A stretch of DNA of 64,000 nucleotides from Epichloe hybrida (Eukaryota > Ascomycota > Sordariomycetes > Hypocreales > Clavicipitaceae). How positions within the stretch are numbered: the stretch's first letter is position 1; the number at the start of each line of letters is the position of its first letter. A model generated the notes under the pieces. It had not been told where the DNA came from. It did no database searches and saw only the letters and a list, made by a program, of their open reading frames with translations. This document shows positions 59,770-64,000 of this stretch, piece by piece. Location: NCBI GenBank assembly GCA_019022495.1, contig JAFEKR010000018.1, positions 992,001 to 1,056,000 of the forward strand. Direction: 5' to 3'. The position numbers and the translations under genes are program-made.

Positions 59770-61945
59770 TTATAAGAAGACTTCGAGATTGATCTCGAGC
59801 GTGCTGACGGGGTATCTGTGGGAGACATTGTTAGCATGAAGAGATTGATTGATGAGGAGGAATTGATGGGACAGGATTTGCAATCGTGAGGGTCAATCAC
59901 GAAACCCTCTCCGGAGGAAGAGTGATGTCAAGAATGGTGGATGTACATACCTCAAGTCAAATTTCTCCAATACAGCAGGGTGAATGATGCCGAACTCGCC
60001 GATACGTCTCTCCTTACCATCGAGACGCAGGTGCACCGAGGCAGCGTGGCCGGGGAAGAAAGTCTCTTCGTTGAGTTCCTCGATCCAGTAGCCATCGGCC
60101 TTGCTGGGGTTCTCCTTCACCTGGTAGTCGACGGACTTGCCGCTCAAGCCCTCGTCGTGGGTGAGGAAAGAAGTGCGGAGCATTGCCAGAACACGGTCGA
60201 GCAGGCCGTGGACGGTTTCGAAACCACTGGACTTGCCGCACCATGCGGCAGCAAAATGGCGCTCGTTGCGGGCTTTGCGCTCAGCAGATTCGTCCTTGAA
60301 GGTAACGTCTGATGTTTCGAATATCTTGAAGGGAACGGCGTGGCCTTTGTTTTCACGGATTGTCTTGAGCAATCCGGGGAGCAGGGACGTGCGGACGATT
60401 TGATATTCCTGTGTTTTAGGGTTGGCCAATCTGACGGCGGTCTTGCCGTCATCTTTCCGGTTCAACCAAGCAAAGTTCTCGTCGTGGCTGCACAGGATAA
60501 GTGGCATGACTTCGCTCCAGCCTGCCATGGCGGCTTCCAGTCGTACAATGTCAGCGAGCTTGTTGATCTTGAGGGGCGCGCCAATGGTGGCGCTTCGAGT
60601 AGGCGCAGTACGGGGTAATTTGTTGAAACCGTAGCAGACGGCGAGATCTTCCATGATGTCACATTGATGCAGAACATCGGCACGAGTAGGGGGGATAGCC
60701 ACTTCCAGCAGGTTGGGGTCCTTGTCTGAGGGCTTAGACACATAGGCCATCTTGGTGAGAAGCTTGCAGAGGCTCTCTGGTGACTCATTCAGACCCGTGC
60801 AGCTGTTGAGGTAGTCGACTTCGGCGTGGGTAACACGAGGTCGCAGAGAAGGAGTCTCTCGCGTCAAGTCATTGTGCTCAGAAATGATGCGCACGGGCTC
60901 GACCGTGAATTCCTCCTCTACGTATTGAGAGAACATGGTGACGAGCATGTCAGTGACAATTTGCAACTTGGTCATATCGGTGGCAGTGATTTCGATGAAG
61001 ACGTTTGTCGTGTTGAGCGTGATTTTTGAGTGTTCTCCATTGATGATGGGCGGCAGCGAGCAGACGACTCGGTTGGCATCATAGATGACTGGATATACGG
61101 GGGCATCGCGAATGATGTGCAAGAACCGTCCCAGGTGTTTATCGCTTTCATAAAAAGTCATGAGCTCCTCCGCATTCATCTCCTTGGTCTGATTGAGTGG
61201 GACGAATTTGATATCCTTGGGGGGGAGGGCCTCATATGTGAAAGGTCCCTTGATGGTATCAAGATCGTGGGTTCCCATGGACACAAGCGTTCGGTTTCGG
61301 GCCAGGTTCTGATGCAGCTTGTCCTGCAGGGCAATGAAGGAGTCATAACGGTCCTGGGTGAACTTGATGTTGCGTAACACTGCGCCTGAGACATAAGGTC
61401 GGACCTTGGTGGTGTCGGGCAAGACCTTGATAACTTGTGCCTCTGCATCCTTGGGCTTGACAACGCGGAAATTGGGCGGCTTCATGTTGCCGAGGAAGAT
61501 GTTCAAGTTGAGGGCGATTCCCTCGAAACAGAGCATATCATAACGGTTGGCTCCGATCTCGATCTTCAGCTGAGGAGGTTCCTGTTTACCGTCGACGATT
61601 GGACGCTCCTGGTCCTCCGTGTCTTCGTCGAGTTCGATGCCATAATCGAAGCAGAGATCTTCGAACTCTTCCTTTGTAAATCTGCAGGCAGGCAACCGGG
61701 TCAGTATGCGGTTGCGAGTTGGCGCATCACAAGTAGCCTTGTTGCAGCCTTGCAACCTGATGGAGCCTCTTTATACCACTTGCACCAAAATCCTGCTCAG
61801 AAAAAAATGTTTGTTGTTCAAGGATGTGAAGGCGAACATCGGAGGAGGTGGAGGAGGGGCAGAAAAGCACGCTTGAGGCGATAGTAACGTACTTTTTGCC
61901 AAGAGCTTCAAAGAGCTTGTACTTGTCAACAGAGATGGTCGGCAT
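59770..61945 (-). CDS. frs1: Phenylalanyl-tRNA synthetase beta chain, cytosolic
   Basis: Three exons, 61945-61893, 61681-59951 and 59815-59770, give 609 residues. The start MPTISVDKYKLFEALGKK and the block FEDLCFDYGIELDED are characteristic of the eukaryotic/archaeal beta subunit. The B3/B4 editing domain (IEIGANRYDMLCFEGIA) and the B5 and catalytic-like core (PTRADVLHQCDIMEDLAVCYGFN) follow, ending with the strand GEFGIIHPAVLEKFDLRYP. It forms an alpha2-beta2 enzyme that charges tRNA-Phe in the cytosol; the beta chain hydrolyses mischarged Tyr-tRNA-Phe. The short first and last exons rest on phase-consistent joins that restore the conserved ends. It converges with ymr1. Confidence 0.95.
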
Positions 61946-62574
61946 GACGAAATGGGGGGGAGGAGATCAAGGCTCAACGCCTCGAAGATCTGTCGCGGTG
62001 GGCTAATTGCAGTCGATTGCGTGGAATGCGATACGAAATATTGAAGGCGGTGATGTGTGGTGACTTGTACATGTACAAGTCCGTAATTAATTATGGCGGG
62101 GTCTTTTGCTTTTGGCTGGGGTGAGTTGAAGTGCCCCTCGGCTTGGCGCAGTAGCTCTAGGGTAGCAAGCCAAGCGCAAGGGGGCCTGGAGACAGCTCTT
62201 GACCAGTGAGGGGTCGTTCCTGAGCAGCTTGGAGCTTGGTGCTTGGTAAAGCTTGTGTTTGCCAATGAGAAGAAACACTGTAGATGCGTTTCCCATCATT
62301 CAGAACGTACATGATACATGTAGCCCGCATGCAGAAGGCGGGTACTTTTGGTTTTTTTTTCCGAACTGTGACTCTGACTGTCCAGTCCAATGTCGTTGTC
62401 GTTGTCGTCGTCGTCGTCGTCGTTTGTGGCCGGCCCCTCCCTCAGTGCTGCGGCTGCTGCACTGATGAATCTGCACGCCACGCCGCCTACATAATACAGT
62501 GGGTGTAGCAACAGATTGACGTGTGGCTTGCTCTGCTCTGGTGTTTCGGGCTTGTTGAGGTGGAGAATGGCTGA
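61946..62574. promoter_or_regulatory. Upstream region of frs1
   Basis: About 630 bases holding the frs1 promoter. It includes a GTC/GTT trinucleotide run (62,392-62,424). No gene seen. The base composition changes abruptly at its right end. Confidence 0.5.
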
Positions 62575-63945
62575 GGTAATCATTGGTAGTATTATTATAG
62601 GGAACATAGTAGCTAGATAACTAAACAATACAACCTAGATTACCCCCTATTATTTTTAGTACTACTTTATAGTAATAAGACTAGGACCTTTTGATTATTC
62701 GTTACTTGCCTAAATCATTATAATAATTAAATATCCTAATATTAAAGATCTCCTAACAAAGTACCTACGTAACGTGGCTAAGCTAAACAAGTAATAAATA
62801 ATACTTAGATAAGAAGGAGAGGGGATTACGAAACTCTTATGGAGTATAACTATAGTTAGAAACAAGAGAAAATCAGATTAAAACATGACTATAGTTAGAA
62901 ACAAAGAAAGATAATAATTAGAAAGTAGCTATAGTTATTACTATAATTAAGAATATCTTCTAGCTAAGGTTAGAAAACACTACTATCTAATAAGGCAAGA
63001 ATATTAAGGACTATGGGACTTAATAAGATAGGCACGGAACTATAAGGCTATGTAAAACTTACAAAGAATTATTTAATAAGATCCTAGAATACTTAGAATA
63101 GGATAATAAGGAGTAAATTATATTAGAGATAGTAATAAATAATAATTATAATAGGAAGTTAGCTTATAATAATAAAGCGAAGAATTTATAGTATAGGAAA
63201 AGAATAGGTTAGAAGCTTAATCCGTAATAAAGCTATAGAAAAATAAAGGAGGAAGAATTAATAAAAACACTATAGCGCTAACCTAGTATAATACTAGCAC
63301 TTAAGATTATAGATAGTTATAGTTTTACGTAGGTAGGAACTAACTAAGGTTAGACACTAATAAATAGAGCATTAGAACTTATTAAATTAAGGAGCCCTAT
63401 AAGCTATACTTTAACTAGGGAATCTAACTATAGGAAGTATTATTTTCACACTTAGCAAATTAGGTATAGTAATATTCTGCTTAAACTAGAGGTAAATAAC
63501 ACTAGATATTAGGCGGAACCTTAAGGAATTTTTAGACCTTAGAATTTAACTTAAATAGTAAAACTCTAGTATAGGAATAGATATTTCTATACTTAGTAGT
63601 ATAAAGAATTCGCACTTTATTAGTAAAGGTAGGTATTTCTAAGTGAATATAATATAATAAGAACCTTAAACTTGATAATTAAAGAAGCTCTAGAAAAGAG
63701 CTATTAATTAAAGAAACTACTTATAGGATTTACTACTAGATTAGCTAGAAGTAATACGCTAATGCGCGTAGTGTATAAAGAAGTAGCGATGTTTGCCTAG
63801 TGTTATAGTGTAAGATACCTGGAGGGGATGCACTAGATAGAATATAGACTAGGATTCGAAACTTTTACCTTAGGGAACTAACTAAAGTGCCTCTTAACTT
63901 TAAAAAACCTAGGTTTTTAAGATAATTACACTACTATAATCAGAG
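62575..63945. mobile_element. A+T-rich, RIP-like degenerate block
   Basis: Composition changes sharply to A+T-dominated sequence with many TA and TAG/TAA steps and almost no open frame on either strand. It returns to normal at about 63,945. Short motifs recur, for example ACTATAGTTAGAAACAA near 62,840-62,935. This is what repeat-induced point mutation leaves of a transposon or other duplicated sequence in ascomycetes. I cannot identify the original element, and no terminal repeats are visible within the window. An A+T-rich isochore of other origin is the alternative. Confidence 0.6.
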
Positions 63946-64000
63946 GTATAGCACACAGACCACCGCCCCACTTCTGACCCACTTTTGTCTCCACCTTTCT

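Noticed and set aside
63848..63862. Possible tRNA B box (AGGATTCGAAAC) in the A+T-rich block
   Set aside because: Surrounding sequence does not form acceptor or D arms; it is a chance match within degenerate sequence.

Overview
The window is nuclear DNA of a filamentous ascomycete, most likely a sordariomycete and probably of the order Hypocreales. The reasons are the short GT-AG introns (mostly 50-300 bases, with CTRAC-like branch points), the long pyrimidine-rich leaders, the compact single-gene spacing without operons, fungal families such as 2EXR and DUF2420, and an A+T-dominated block at the right end that looks like a sequence degraded by repeat-induced point mutation (RIP). Splice structures were worked out by hand from phase-consistent joins. 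They are sequence-based models, not transcript-supported ones.

Left third (1-29,600): about 4.4 kb of low-complexity, gene-poor sequence. Then come a caspase-like protein with homeodomain-like and rhodanese-like segments (minus), a neurochondrin-family protein (plus), the V-ATPase assembly factor Vma22 (minus) and an MFS transporter (minus). A 3.4 kb gap with minisatellites follows, then the Rho GTPase cdc42 (plus), a four-RRM Nrd1/Mrn1-type RNA-binding protein with a long leader (plus), an LCAT-like alpha/beta hydrolase (plus) and a 2EXR-domain protein (minus).

Middle (29,600-39,100): the least conserved part. It holds about 3 kb of fragmentary frames, an unrecognised 366-residue protein (minus), a four-pass membrane protein (plus), a protein with an internal MIF-like domain (plus) and a predicted 62-residue protein split by a long intron (plus).

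Right third (39,100-62,600): a dense housekeeping segment. It contains Gtr2 (RagC/D GTPase of the TORC1 pathway), Apc4 (anaphase-promoting complex), coatomer delta, a DUF2420 acidic nuclear-type protein, a predicted 155-residue orphan, a NIPA-type magnesium transporter, ribosomal protein uS3, a myotubularin phosphatase (Ymr1 type) and cytosolic phenylalanyl-tRNA synthetase beta. Several pairs are divergent across 0.7-1.1 kb (caspase-like/neurochondrin, ret2/DUF2420, orphan/NIPA, rps3/ymr1).

The genes do not form one pathway or a secondary-metabolite cluster. The points most worth checking are the caspase + homeodomain-like + rhodanese architecture, an exact in-frame 39-bp duplication in the myotubularin and a single TAG followed by a long open frame at its end, the internal MIF-like domain lacking Pro1, two small multi-exon genes, and the RIP-like block.
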